In this document: positions 49,865 to 58,613 of the stretch, in pieces
Position numbering within the stretch: the stretch's first letter is position 1
Layout: every line of letters starts with the position of its first letter
DNA from: CAVQJU01 sp963729215
Lineage (GTDB): Bacteria > Acidobacteriota > Vicinamibacteria > Vicinamibacterales > CAVVIG01
Reading direction: 5' to 3'
DNA: 64,000 nt
Assembly (NCBI GenBank): GCA_963729215.1
Contig: CAVSND010000023.1
Span: forward strand, 558,001 to 622,000
The notes under the pieces: generated by a model
Database searches by the model: none
Seen by the model: the letters and a program-made list of their open reading frames with translations, nothing else
What the model was told of the DNA's origin: nothing
Position numbers and translations under genes: made by a program

Positions 49865-50854
49865 TCAACGCGGACGGCTCGACATCGTCTCTTCCCACGT
49901 ACTCCAGCCCGAGCCCATTCCATAAGGAACCGGGTGCAGCACCGACTCGACCGGACCAATCAGCCCCTTGTCGATTTTGAAGGCTTCGGCGATTTGCCAG
50001 GTCCACGGCACACTCGAGCCGGAGACCACGCGCCGGCCGTCGCGCAACGTGACGTTCCGGGCGTCCCCGGCGGCGTTGTCGAAGAACGCAAAGGCAAACG
50101 CGATGCCGCGTTCGCGATCGACCGCGACGAATCGTCGATCGCGGATTCGCGTCACGTAGTGAAACATGCCGGACTCGAACTGTTGACGGCAGCTTACGGG
50201 CGCGCGGTCGGACGTTCCCGCGGCGGAAGGGCCGAGCACCGCAGCCGGATCGCCGGCTGTCACGGACCCGTTCTCGAGACGCGCGCACGTTTCCTGGAAG
50301 GGGTACACGCCCTTGCCGTCGTTCAGCTCGATGCCCGAGAAATACATGTTCGCGATGCGCACCAGTTCGTTGCGCGTGTGGCGTTCGGCGTCAGGCACGG
50401 CTGTCAGCCACGCGCGCCTGGGCGCCCCAATCCTGTCGAGACTCTCGGCGGCGCTCTGGTTCCGAATCACGAGCGTTTCCACCTCGCCGATTTTCCGGTC
50501 GGCGATGCCCAGGCGGAGGACGAGTATTGTGGGAACGCCGGCCTCGCGGATTGTGCCCATCAGCACGGCCTGTCCGGCGTCCACGTCAGCGATGTCGAGG
50601 CGGTAAGGGCCCTTGCCGGTGACGGTGTGCCACAGCCCGTCGCCGAGCTCAAGCCGCTGGCCGTTTTCCGTGAACCTGACCGCGGGCGCAAGAGGGAGCC
50701 GCGAGGGGTCGCGCGCAACAAGCGCGTCCAGATAGCGATCGACCAGGCCGGACAGACATTCGCGGTCGCACCGCGCTGACGTCTGCGCGCGAAGGTTCCA
50801 CGGCGCGGCGAGCAGGGCCGCCACCGCCAGCCAGCGTCCCAGCCTGATGCGCAT
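49865..50854 (-). CDS. Secreted protein with NTF2/SnoaL-like fold (tentative)
   Basis: A 329-aa exported protein (leader WLAVAALLAAPWNLRAQ). The early part CDRECLSGLVDRYLDALVARDP resembles the first helix of SnoaL/NTF2-like domains; a second similar block is TRNELVRIANMYFSGIELND, followed by paired Cys in ETCARLENG and VSCRQQFESGMFHYVTRIRDR, which may form disulfides. No catalytic function can be named. The ATG at 50854 starts 5 bp after the HD-GYP gene stop codon; upstream in-frame sequence is antisense shadow. Confidence 0.62.
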   Translation of the reverse strand: MRIRLGRWLAVAALLAAPWNLRAQTSARCDRECLSGLVDRYLDALVARDPSRLPLAPAVRFTENGQRLELGDGLWHTVTGKGPYRLDIADVDAGQAVLMGTIREAGVPTILVLRLGIADRKIGEVETLVIRNQSAAESLDRIGAPRRAWLTAVPDAERHTRNELVRIANMYFSGIELNDGKGVYPFQETCARLENGSVTAGDPAAVLGPSAAGTSDRAPVSCRQQFESGMFHYVTRIRDRRFVAVDRERGIAFAFAFFDNAAGDARNVTLRDGRRVVSGSSVPWTWQIAEAFKIDKGLIGPVESVLHPVPYGMGSGWSTWEETMSSRPR

Positions 50855-50859
50855 CTGCG

Positions 50860-53372
50860 TCAGAGCAGGCCTGTTGCCGATCGTTTGAGGTCCACGTCGG
50901 ACACGCTTGGGACCGAGGCGGCCGGTGCAAGTTCGTCGGCGGCGTCTTTTTCTCCAGGGTCCCCAGGACCGAGCGTGCCGCGCTTGCGCCGCGTCTTGTC
51001 GCGATACATGCGGCTGTCGGCCGTGGCCAGCAGCGTCTCGTACGAGTCGCCGTCGTGCGGGAAGATGGCCGCGCCGATGCTGATCGTGATCTGGAGCAGC
51101 TGGCCGGGTTTCACTTCGAACCGCAGGTTGTCCACGGCGCCCTGCAGCTCCAGCCGCTTGCGCTCCGCTTCCTCGCTGCCGCATCCGGAGAGGACGACGA
51201 TGAATTCGTCGCCGGCGTAGCGGACGCAGATGTCGTAGGGACGGATGGCGGCGCGCAGCACCATGGCCACTTCTCTCAGCGCGCGGTCGCCGACGTGGTG
51301 CCCGTAGGTGTCGTTGATGTCCTTGAAGCTGTCGAGGTCCATCACGAGCAGCGACACTTCCTGTTTCAGGCGCTCGGCGCGGGCGAGCTCGCGCGTGAGG
51401 TGCATGAACATGAAGCGCGTGTTCGGGAGCGCCGTCAGGGGATCGGTCAGCGAGTCTTCCTGCGTTTGCTCGAACACGATCGAGTTGTAGATGACCGCCG
51501 CGGCCTGCTCGGAGATGCGGTCGAGCAGCCGGCGATGGTCGTCGGTGTAAACCGACGGCTCGACGTGATACACCGAGATGGTCCCGATGAACCGGTCGTT
51601 GAACACCAGCGGGCAGACGAGCGCCGACTGCAGCGTGGTCGGCCACGAGACGCCGGCGGCTTCGAGGTCCGCGCTGGGACGCGCGTTCACGAGCGGACGG
51701 CGGTTGCGCGCGACCCAGCCCGTGAGCCCCTGGCCGCTGCGGATCGTGAGCTGCTGAATCTGCTCGGCCTGGACGCCCGTCGCGAACCGGCACCGCAGCG
51801 TTTCGTTTTCCTCGTTGTAGAGGAACAGCGCACAGCAGGAGAACGGCACGATGTTGCTCAGCTTCGACGAGATCAGCGCCATCGTGTCGGCGACGCCGAG
51901 GCTGCTGCCCATGGCCTGCGCGATCTCGTACAACGCGTAGATCTCGCGATGGGCGAGCGCGATGTCCTCGAAGACATTCTTGCGGCCGGTGGACTCCGGC
52001 AGCAGTCCGGCGGCCGGCTGGGCGGCCGGCGCGTGCGAGGCGACGCGCGTCAGCTTGCGGGCCGGCGCCTGGCTGGCGTCCGCCTCGGCGGCGAGCGCCG
52101 GATACAACTCGATGAACGTCGTGACGACGCGCGGGTCGAGGGCCTTGCCGCTCTCCTGACGCAGCAGGCCGATGGCCGCGTCGAAGCTCATCGCCTTGTG
52201 ATACGGCCGCTCGGACATCAGCGCGTCGAAGTAGTCCACCACCGACAGGATCCGCGCGCCGAGGGGAATCTCATCGCCCTTCGAGCCGGCAGGATAGCCT
52301 TTGCCGTCCCAGCGTTCGTGATGGCTCAGGATCAACGGCGCGACCGGATAGGGGAACGGCACGCCGCTGATGATCTCGGCGCCGACCTGCGGATGGATCC
52401 GGATTTTCTGGAATTCCTCCTGCGTGAGCGGGCCCGGCTTGGACAGGATGTGCTCGGGCACGGCCAGCTTGCCGATGTCGTGCAGGAGCGCGGCGGTCTT
52501 GACGCCCTGGATCTCGTGCTCGGCCATCCCGAGCGCGCGCGCGATCCCGGCGGCGTACACCTGCACGCGGCGGATGTGGCTTTGCGCGGTCTGATCCTTC
52601 GCGTCGATCGCGAGCGCGAGCGCCTCGATGGTCGCCAGATGCAGGTCCGAGACCTCCTGCACGTGCCGCTGTTCATCCTGGACGCGGCCCAGGTAGACCT
52701 TATAGGTGCGGTAGAGCAGGTACACCGGCATCGACGTCAGGAGCGCCGTCCAGTACCCGCCGCGCTGAATGACCCAGGCCGCGGCCGCGGCCGCGAGGGC
52801 GCCGACGAAGTAGCTCGGTGCGCTCCAGAGGAAGTTCTCGTTCCACACGCGGACGAGGCTCTGTTTCGTGGACAGGCCGATCGCCGTGGCAATGAGCACG
52901 GTGTTGCACACGAAGTACACCGTGGCGGCGCCGACCAGCGGCTTGGGAATCGCCGCGAGCATCAACAGCTGATCGGGGGCAGGCCGCCCAGCGACACGTA
53001 CGCGAAGCCGGCGGCCTTCACCGTCAGCACGAGCGACGCCATGCTGAACAGCGTGCGGTAGATGGCGGCGCGGCTCTGCGTCCGGAACGTGCACTGGCTC
53101 CACGCGCTGGTCGCGGCCACCACCATCGTTTCGTCGGCGCCGAGCAGCAGCAGCGCCGCGAAATCCACGGCGTACGAAATCGACATCGTCGATCCGCTGG
53201 TGGCGAGGGGAAGGGAAACCTTCAGGGCAGAGGCGACCGACGAGCACACCAGCAGCGCGATGAACAGCCCCGGTCTGGCAACCGAATGGGGTGCGAAGTA
53301 CCCGCCGACGAGCGCGCCAGCGACGCAGACGGCTATGACGTACAGCCGCGCCGCGACGGGAAGGTGCTTCAT
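50860..53372 (-). CDS. Membrane HD-GYP + GAF + GGDEF signalling protein (frameshift at 52975-52979)
   Basis: A cyclic-di-GMP metabolism protein of about 837 aa corrected. An N-terminal MASE-like membrane domain of several helices spans residues 1-220. The HD-GYP phosphodiesterase domain has LLHDIGKLAVPEHIL near 294 and HHERWDGKGYPAG near 350. A GAF domain lies around 460-610 (TMALISSKLSNIVPFSCCALFLY). A diguanylate cyclase domain has MDLDSFKDINDTYGHHVGD and the active-site loop YAGDEF near 717, that is AGDEF instead of GGDEF. A G5 run at 52975-52979 appears to have lost one base, splitting membrane and catalytic parts. GATAAT lies 7 nt before the ATG. Confidence 0.87.
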
Positions 53373-53379
53373 CGCCTAC

Positions 53380-53385
53380 ATTATC
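53380..53385 (-). promoter_or_regulatory. -10-like GATAAT 7 nt upstream of the HD-GYP gene ATG
   Basis: Minus-strand GATAAT followed by seven bases and the ATG at 53372, without a ribosome site. It lies in the 32-bp gap after the sigma-54 activator gene. Confidence 0.4.
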
Positions 53386-53404
53386 TCCCCCGGCTGAGCC
53401 GGGG

Positions 53405-55189
53405 TCACGCTTCTCCTTCGCGGCTCCGGCGCGACGGCTTGGCGTCGGGCTCGAGCTGGAACTCGACGATCTTCCGGTACAGCGTCCCCCGGCTGATGTC
53501 GAGGACCCGCGCAGCCTCCTTCTTGTTCCACTCGACCGCCTCGAGCACGCGGACGATGTGCGCGCGTTCGGCGTCGGCCAGGGAAGGCAGGCGCTCGCCG
53601 GAGGACTGGGCCACGGGCACGGACGCGTGCAGGAACTCGATGTCGCTCGCGCGGATGGTGCGGCCGGGCGAGGACAGCGCGGCGCGCGACACCGTGCTTT
53701 CCAGTTCGCGGATGTTGCCCGGCCAGTGATACGAGCAGAGCAGGTCGATGGCTTCGCGCGAGAAGGCCTTGCTGTCGAGGGGCAGGCCCTGCGCCGCGCA
53801 GTAGCGTTTCAGGAAACGCTCGCCGAGGACGGGGATGTCCACCTGCCGCTCGCGGAGCGAGGGCAGCCGGATGGCGAACGCGTTCACGCGGTAATAGAGA
53901 TCTTCGCGAAACCGGCCGTCACGCACGAATTGCTCGAGCGGGCGATTGGTTGCCGAAATCAGGCGGAAGTCGACGGCGATCGACTTGTTGCCGCCCAGGC
54001 GTTCGAACCGGCGCTCCTCGAGGACGCGCAGCAGCTTGGCCTGGGCGATGAGCGACATGTCGCCGATTTCGTCCAGGAACAGCGTGCCGTCGTTGGCCAG
54101 CTCGAGGCGTCCCGGCTTGCGATCGTGCGCGCCCGTGAACGCGCCTTTCTCGTAGCCGAAGATTTCAGACTCGAAGAGGGTATCCGGGAGCGCGGCGCAG
54201 TTGACGGCCTGGAACTTCGCCAGGCTCCGCCGCGACAGCTCGTGGATCATCTTGGCCACGAGTTCCTTGCCCGATCCGGTCGGCCCGAGCACGAGGACGG
54301 AAATGTCCGACTTGGCGGCGGTGCGGATCCACTCGAACACGACGAGCATCTTCTCGTCCCGCCCGATCATCTCGCGGAATCGCTGGACCGACGGCGACTG
54401 GTCCTCGCTGCTGACCGTGGCCCGCCGCTCGAGGAACTGATCCAGGTACTCGGCGAAAGCCGGCGTCCGCTTGGCCCCGTACCTGGGGGGATCGCCCGCA
54501 ACGATTTCAGCCACGCCGAAATCGACGAGCTCGCGCACGCAGTTCTCGACGTCCAGGCGCAGGCGCCCGAAGGTCTGCATGAGCGACTCGACGTCGAAGC
54601 TTTCCTCCGGCCGGGCGCTCAAATAGCGCAGGATGCCCGCCCGCAGCGGCGATTGCACAAGTGTGCGAAACCGTGCATCGAGCTCCGTGGACTCCGAGGG
54701 CTGGACCGGGGGTGCGACTGTGCTTGCGCGGCGCGCGCTAAAGGTCAGATCGTCCATCTCGACGCTTACGTTATCGGAGCCATGCCCCTGTTTCGGTAGG
54801 TACTCGCTCTGGTACTGCTCGATCAGCCCCTTCATCTTCGTGGCGTCGGCCTTGTGGTGGCCGTGACACCGGATGGAGTCGGAACCGCCGCTCGTTTCGA
54901 TTTCGACATTCGACAGCAGCATCCCGGTGTCGATTTTCACCGACGCGACGTGGGCCATGTGAATCGTTTCCTCCTGGCGGCCTATCCAGCGCGGCTTGTA
55001 CTGCACGACGCTCGACGGTGAGATGAGCACCTGGGTCGGAAACAGGTGGTTACCCGTGCTCAGGCGGCTGGCGTGGAAGACATAGCCTGGCGCGAACGAG
55101 CGTCCTTTCAGCCAGATCACCCAGAGGACCACCAGCACGACGGCAGCGGCGGCTGCCGCAACCGAGAGCCACAGGCCGGTGGTATCCAC
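53405..55189 (-). CDS. Membrane-anchored sigma-54 activator with PH-like and winged-helix domains
   Basis: A 594-aa sigma-54-dependent regulator of unusual layout. One N-terminal transmembrane helix (VAAAAAAVVLVVLWVIWL); residues about 35-130 look like a PH-like beta domain (FPTQVLISPSSVVQYKPRW, IHMAHVASVKIDTGMLLSNV, IRCHGHHKADATKMKGLIEQY); 165-240 a winged helix (SPLRAGILRYLSARPEESFD); then AAA+ with Walker A GPTGSGKE near 301, sigma-54 contact loop GAFTGA near 348 and Walker B LFLDEIGD near 368; C-terminal Fis-type HTH (KKEAARVLDISRGTLYRKI). No receiver domain. The GTG at 55189 has TAACAT 6 nt upstream; a TTG at 55195 is also possible. Confidence 0.85.
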   Translation of the reverse strand: MDTTGLWLSVAAAAAAVVLVVLWVIWLKGRSFAPGYVFHASRLSTGNHLFPTQVLISPSSVVQYKPRWIGRQEETIHMAHVASVKIDTGMLLSNVEIETSGGSDSIRCHGHHKADATKMKGLIEQYQSEYLPKQGHGSDNVSVEMDDLTFSARRASTVAPPVQPSESTELDARFRTLVQSPLRAGILRYLSARPEESFDVESLMQTFGRLRLDVENCVRELVDFGVAEIVAGDPPRYGAKRTPAFAEYLDQFLERRATVSSEDQSPSVQRFREMIGRDEKMLVVFEWIRTAAKSDISVLVLGPTGSGKELVAKMIHELSRRSLAKFQAVNCAALPDTLFESEIFGYEKGAFTGAHDRKPGRLELANDGTLFLDEIGDMSLIAQAKLLRVLEERRFERLGGNKSIAVDFRLISATNRPLEQFVRDGRFREDLYYRVNAFAIRLPSLRERQVDIPVLGERFLKRYCAAQGLPLDSKAFSREAIDLLCSYHWPGNIRELESTVSRAALSSPGRTIRASDIEFLHASVPVAQSSGERLPSLADAERAHIVRVLEAVEWNKKEAARVLDISRGTLYRKIVEFQLEPDAKPSRRSREGEA

Positions 55190-55195
55190 GGACAA

Positions 55196-55201
55196 ATGTT
55201 A
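55196..55201 (-). promoter_or_regulatory. -10-like TAACAT 6 nt upstream of the sigma-54 activator GTG
   Basis: Minus-strand TAACAT followed by six bases and the GTG at 55189. Same geometry as other starts in this window. Confidence 0.35.
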
Positions 55202-55212
55202 AGCTAACTTCG

Positions 55213-55273
55213 GGCTCGTCGTTTTCCGTTCTCCGTTCCGTTCTTCGTTTTACGTCTTACGTTCAACGTTTCC
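55213..55273. repeat. Heptamer tract related to the AACGCAGAA element (half copy)
   Basis: A run of TTTTCCG, TTCTCCG, TTCCG, TTCTTCG, TTTTACG, TCTTACG, TTCAACG units, like the right arm of 63028-63146, without a matching left arm. It fills the divergent gap between the sigma-54 activator and the PIN-like gene. Confidence 0.6.
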
Positions 55274-55275
55274 GA

Positions 55276-55704
55276 ATGGGCACTCTTTCCTCCGAGCTCG
55301 CACCGCATGCCGAACGCCTGACGGCGCGGCCGCGGATCTACGCCGACGCCAACGTTCCGGCCGGCCTCATCGCCTACATGCGGGACCACCTGCAGTGGGA
55401 CGTCCTGTTCGTGCTCGAAGATGAGAAGCTCCGCCGTGCCGCCGACATCGCCCATTTCAGGCTGGCCCACCAGCTGAGGCGGACGCTGGTCACCATGGAC
55501 CGCGACTACCTCGACGACAAGCGGTTTCCGCCGGACGAAACGAGCGGCGTGCTCGTCATCCAGGCGCCCGACGAGCGTCAGCTTGCGGTCCTGCTCCAGC
55601 GGATCGACCGCGTCCTGTTCCCGCCGGACGAGTCCGCGCTCCTCCCGGTCGATCGACGCAAGCTCCACCTCCACGGCGACTGGACCGGCGAGGAAGCCGG
55701 CTAG
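55276..55704 (+). CDS. DUF5615 PIN-like protein
   Basis: A 142-aa protein resembling PIN-like DUF5615/Mut7-C proteins: RIYADANVPAGLIAYMRDH with the first acidic residues, then DIAHFRLAHQLRRTLVTMDRDYLDD with further Asp residues expected in a PIN nuclease site, and SGVLVIQAPDERQLAVLLQR. Such proteins are often toxin-like or RNA-acting, but no antitoxin-sized partner is adjacent. The ATG at 55276 follows the repeat tract directly. Confidence 0.72.
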   Translation: MGTLSSELAPHAERLTARPRIYADANVPAGLIAYMRDHLQWDVLFVLEDEKLRRAADIAHFRLAHQLRRTLVTMDRDYLDDKRFPPDETSGVLVIQAPDERQLAVLLQRIDRVLFPPDESALLPVDRRKLHLHGDWTGEEAG

Positions 55705-55767
55705 CGGGCCGGTGCGGCGAGAAACACGCCGGCCGGTATTTCCGTCTAAGCTGCCGGAGGTCACGCC

Positions 55768-56679
55768 ATGAGATCCCCCCGCGCCTTCGTGCTGACAACG
55801 GGCTCGTTTCTGCTTGGGCCGCTGTTCGTCGGCTGCATCAACGTTTCCGGGTCGGGCGCCATGACGGGCTGGCCGACCTTCAAGGACGAAAAGCACTTCA
55901 GCGTCGAGGGCAAGCCCGACGTGGTCCTGTCCACGTTCGACGGGTCCATCGAGATACGCTCCTGGGATCGCCCCGACGTCCAGGTCGTCATCGAGAAACA
56001 GGCCCCGAACGAGTCCGCTGCCGGGGCCATCCAGGTCCAGAGCGCCCAGCAGGGCAACCGCGTGTCGGTGGAAGTGAAGTCGGATGGCTCGCACGCGTTC
56101 GGGTGGTGGATGGGCGGCGGCGGCAGCGCCAGCCTGATCGTGTCCGTTCCTCAATCCGCAAACGTGCAGGCGTCAAGCGGCGACGGCAGCATCAACCTCG
56201 ACCATGTGAACGGCACCATCGTGCTGCGTTCGGGCGACGGCCGGATTCACGCGGCCAACAGCTCCGGCGATCTGACGGTCGCCACCGGCGACGGCGCGAT
56301 TGACCTCTTTCACGTAGATGGCACCGTCGAGGCGATAACCGGCGACGGCGGCGTCAAGGCAGTCGGGAAACTAAGCCGAGTGCGCGCGCGGTCGGGCGAC
56401 GGCCGCATCGCCATCCAGGCCGAGGAGGGCAGTTCGGCCTCGGCGGATTGGGATATTTCGAGCGGCGACGGTTCGGTCACGCTGCAGCTTCCCGAAGGCT
56501 TCAACGCGGAACTCGACGCGCACACCGGCGATGGCGGTATTCGCCTGGAGGGTGTCGACGTCGTGAGCTCCGGCGTCATTGCGAAGAACACGGTCAGCGG
56601 CCGGCTGGGTTCTGGCGGGCGTTCGCTGCGCGTGCGGACCGGCGATGGCTCGATTACGCTGCAGCGTTTCTCGCGCTGA
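55768..56679 (+). CDS. DUF4097 beta-repeat lipoprotein
   Basis: A 303-aa envelope protein with a probable lipoprotein signal (LLGPLFVGC). Residues 90-300 are parallel-beta repeats spaced by GDG turns: SGDGSINLDHVNGTIVLRSG, GDGRIHAANSSGDL, TGDGAIDLFHVDGTV, GDGGVKAVGKL, SGDGRIAIQAEEG, SGDGSVTLQLPEG, TGDGGIRLEG and TGDGSITLQRF. This is typical of DUF4097 adhesin-like proteins. GGAGG 8 nt before the ATG. Confidence 0.85.
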   Translation: MRSPRAFVLTTGSFLLGPLFVGCINVSGSGAMTGWPTFKDEKHFSVEGKPDVVLSTFDGSIEIRSWDRPDVQVVIEKQAPNESAAGAIQVQSAQQGNRVSVEVKSDGSHAFGWWMGGGGSASLIVSVPQSANVQASSGDGSINLDHVNGTIVLRSGDGRIHAANSSGDLTVATGDGAIDLFHVDGTVEAITGDGGVKAVGKLSRVRARSGDGRIAIQAEEGSSASADWDISSGDGSVTLQLPEGFNAELDAHTGDGGIRLEGVDVVSSGVIAKNTVSGRLGSGGRSLRVRTGDGSITLQRFSR

Positions 56680-56703
56680 GGCCTGAAGCCGACTCCGTCG
56701 TTT

Positions 56704-57390
56704 TCACGTTCTCGTGAACTCGACGCTGTCGTACTCGGTGGGATCGGCCACGCCGGCTTCGACGAACGCGTCGTGGCGTTCCCGGCACTTGCTGCACGTG
56801 CCGCAATGTCGTGGCAGGACCGATCCGATCACCGGGCTCATGCACGAGAGCGTCAGTTCGAACGGTACGCCGATCGCCGCGCCGCGACGTATGACCTCGG
56901 CCTTCTCCATCGCCGCGAAGGGCGCATCCACCTGAAGGCCATGCGCCAGGCCAAGGGACAGGGCGCGTGTCATCGCCAGCCTGAATTCCGGTGTGGCATC
57001 GGGAAACGGATTGTGTCCCAGCGTGCCGAGCACCAGGCGGTCGAGGCCCGCGGCCGCACAGTACACGCCAGCCTTCGCCAGCAGGACGATGTTGCGGCCG
57101 GGCAGGTAGACGTCTTCGTCAGGCGTGTGATACGCCGGCGGCTTTCCCGTGACCGCCCAATGCGTGGCCGCGTACACATCGCGCATATCCACGGTGAGCG
57201 TCGCCAGAGGAGGCACGCGGCCGCTCATGACGTCGCTACGCAGCAGCGCATCGACCATCGCGCGTTCCGCTGATTCCCACGCGAGCCCCGCGGTCACGTA
57301 AATCGGGTGCGCCTCACCGCGCGCCGCTTCCTCCGCCAGCAGCACCGCGCTGTCCAGACCGCCCGACAATAGAACCGCGCATCTAGTCAT
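56704..57390 (-). CDS. queC: 7-cyano-7-deazaguanine synthase
   Basis: A 228-aa PP-loop ATPase making preQ0 for queuosine. ATP motif LLSGGLDSAVLLAEE at residues 7-21, PGRNIVLLAKAGVYCAAAGLD, LVLGTLGHNPFPDATPEF, and the zinc Cys cluster LSCMSPVIG...HCGTCSKCRERHDAF. The C-terminus is normal. The start codon lies inside an octamer repeat tract shared with the divergent queD. Confidence 0.93.
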   Translation of the reverse strand: MTRCAVLLSGGLDSAVLLAEEAARGEAHPIYVTAGLAWESAERAMVDALLRSDVMSGRVPPLATLTVDMRDVYAATHWAVTGKPPAYHTPDEDVYLPGRNIVLLAKAGVYCAAAGLDRLVLGTLGHNPFPDATPEFRLAMTRALSLGLAHGLQVDAPFAAMEKAEVIRRGAAIGVPFELTLSCMSPVIGSVLPRHCGTCSKCRERHDAFVEAGVADPTEYDSVEFTRT

Positions 57391-57552
57391 CTGGTCATTT
57401 GGTCATCTGGTCATCGTTGAGCGATTGAGTCATGGTTGATTGAGAGCTTTCTGATTCTAGCCATCGATGATGGTAGTCTGATCGGCAATTCACCCATCAG
57501 TCAATGATCCAACGATGACCAGATGACGATGACCAGATGACGAGATGACCAA
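57383..57552. repeat. TGGTCATC/GATGACCA octamer tract between queC and queD
   Basis: Left block 57383-57415 repeats TGGTCATC four times with small changes; right block 57511-57552 repeats GATGACCA-type units in the complementary orientation, giving an imperfect inverted repeat with a 95-bp loop. The queC ATG is in the left block and the queD ATG immediately follows the right block. Confidence 0.75.
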
Positions 57553-57954
57553 ATGTATTCAGTCACCAAACGCATTGATTTCTGTTACGGCCACCGGCTG
57601 CTCGACTACGACGGTGTCTGCAAACACCCGCACGGCCACAATGCGATCGCGGAGATCGAAGTGCGGACGCCGCAGCTCGACGCGCGCAACATGGTGTGTG
57701 ATTTCAGCGACATCAAGCGAATTGTGAAAGGCTGGATCGACGCGCATTTCGATCATCGCATGCTGCTGCGCCACGACGATCCGCTCGTCAAGTCGCTCCG
57801 GGATCTCGGCGAGCCCGTCTTCATCTGCCAGAGCAACCCGACCGTCGAGCACATCGCCCAGCTCATCTTCCGGCACGCCACCGAACAAGGTCTGTCCGTC
57901 GTGCGAGTAAAAGTGTGGGAGACGCCGACGTCCTACGCGGAATACACGGAGTGA
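57553..57954 (+). CDS. queD: 6-carboxytetrahydropterin synthase
   Basis: A 133-aa tunnelling-fold enzyme upstream of preQ0. Zinc His residues are in FCYGHRLLDY and the catalytic Cys plus two His in GVCKHPHGHNAIAEIEV; then DFSDIKRIVKGWIDAHFDHRML, NPTVEHIAQLIF and VWETPTSYAEY with the conserved Glu. Queuosine genes queC and queD are divergent; queE and queF are not in the window. Confidence 0.93.
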   Translation: MYSVTKRIDFCYGHRLLDYDGVCKHPHGHNAIAEIEVRTPQLDARNMVCDFSDIKRIVKGWIDAHFDHRMLLRHDDPLVKSLRDLGEPVFICQSNPTVEHIAQLIFRHATEQGLSVVRVKVWETPTSYAEYTE

Positions 57955-58613
57955 CAATTCGCCTCTTCGTGTTCGATCTCGACGGCACCCTCGTCGATTC
58001 GCTCCGGGATCTCGCCGACTCGGCAAACGCGCTGCTGGTCGAGTGCGGGGCGCAGCCGCTGGACGAAGCGGCGGTCGGCGGCATGGTGGGCGACGGCGCC
58101 GCCACGCTGGTCGCGCGGGCGTTTAGAGCTGCGCGCGTTGATCAGCCGGCCGACGCGCTCGAGCGCTTCCTCGCCATCTACGAAACGAGGCTCCTCCATC
58201 ACACGCGCGCCTACCTCGGAATTCCGGAGACGCTGGACGCGCTGCGCAAACAAACCGCGCTGGCGGTCCTCACGAACAAGCCCCGCGGCGCGACCGGTCG
58301 CATCCTCGCGGGCTTGCACCTGGCCGGGTTCTTCCCGGACGATGCGGTGATTGGCGGCGACGGTCCCTTTCCGCGGAAACCCGATCCGGCCGGCCTCGCG
58401 CATCTCTGCGCCCGCGCAGGCGTCAGTCCGGACGACACGGCACTCGTGGGCGACTCCGCCGTCGACTGGCAAACTGCGCGGAGCGCGGGAACCCGAATCT
58501 TTCTGGCCAGCTACGGATTCGGGTTTCGACAGTTTCCGCGCGCGGAGCTGCGTGGCGACGAGCAGATCATCAACGAGCCCGCCGATCTCATCGCGCGCCT
58601 TGGAGCTGACTAG
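57951..58613 (+). CDS. HAD-family phosphatase, phosphoglycolate-phosphatase-like
   Basis: A 220-aa haloacid dehalogenase-type phosphatase. Motif I FVFDLDGTLVDSLRDL, motif II VLTNKP, motif III KPDP and motif IV LVGDSAVDWQTARSAG. Similar to Gph, which dephosphorylates 2-phosphoglycolate, but HAD specificity is hard to predict. The GTG overlaps the queD stop codon (GTGA). Its TAG lies in a CTAG shared with the convergent DtxR-like gene. Confidence 0.88.
   Translation: MTIRLFVFDLDGTLVDSLRDLADSANALLVECGAQPLDEAAVGGMVGDGAATLVARAFRAARVDQPADALERFLAIYETRLLHHTRAYLGIPETLDALRKQTALAVLTNKPRGATGRILAGLHLAGFFPDDAVIGGDGPFPRKPDPAGLAHLCARAGVSPDDTALVGDSAVDWQTARSAGTRIFLASYGFGFRQFPRAELRGDEQIINEPADLIARLGAD

Noticed and set aside
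48440..50779. A 779-codon plus-strand open frame over the DUF1592 gene and its neighbour
   Set aside because: Spans two real minus-strand genes and the gap between them; low-complexity shadow sequence.
51055..53061. A 668-codon plus-strand open frame over the HD-GYP gene
   Set aside because: Antisense shadow; the minus-strand frame has all HD-GYP, GAF and GGDEF motifs.
57391..57552. PreQ1 riboswitch or CRISPR-like array between queC and queD
   Set aside because: No preQ1 aptamer consensus; the octamers are contiguous and degenerate with no spacers.
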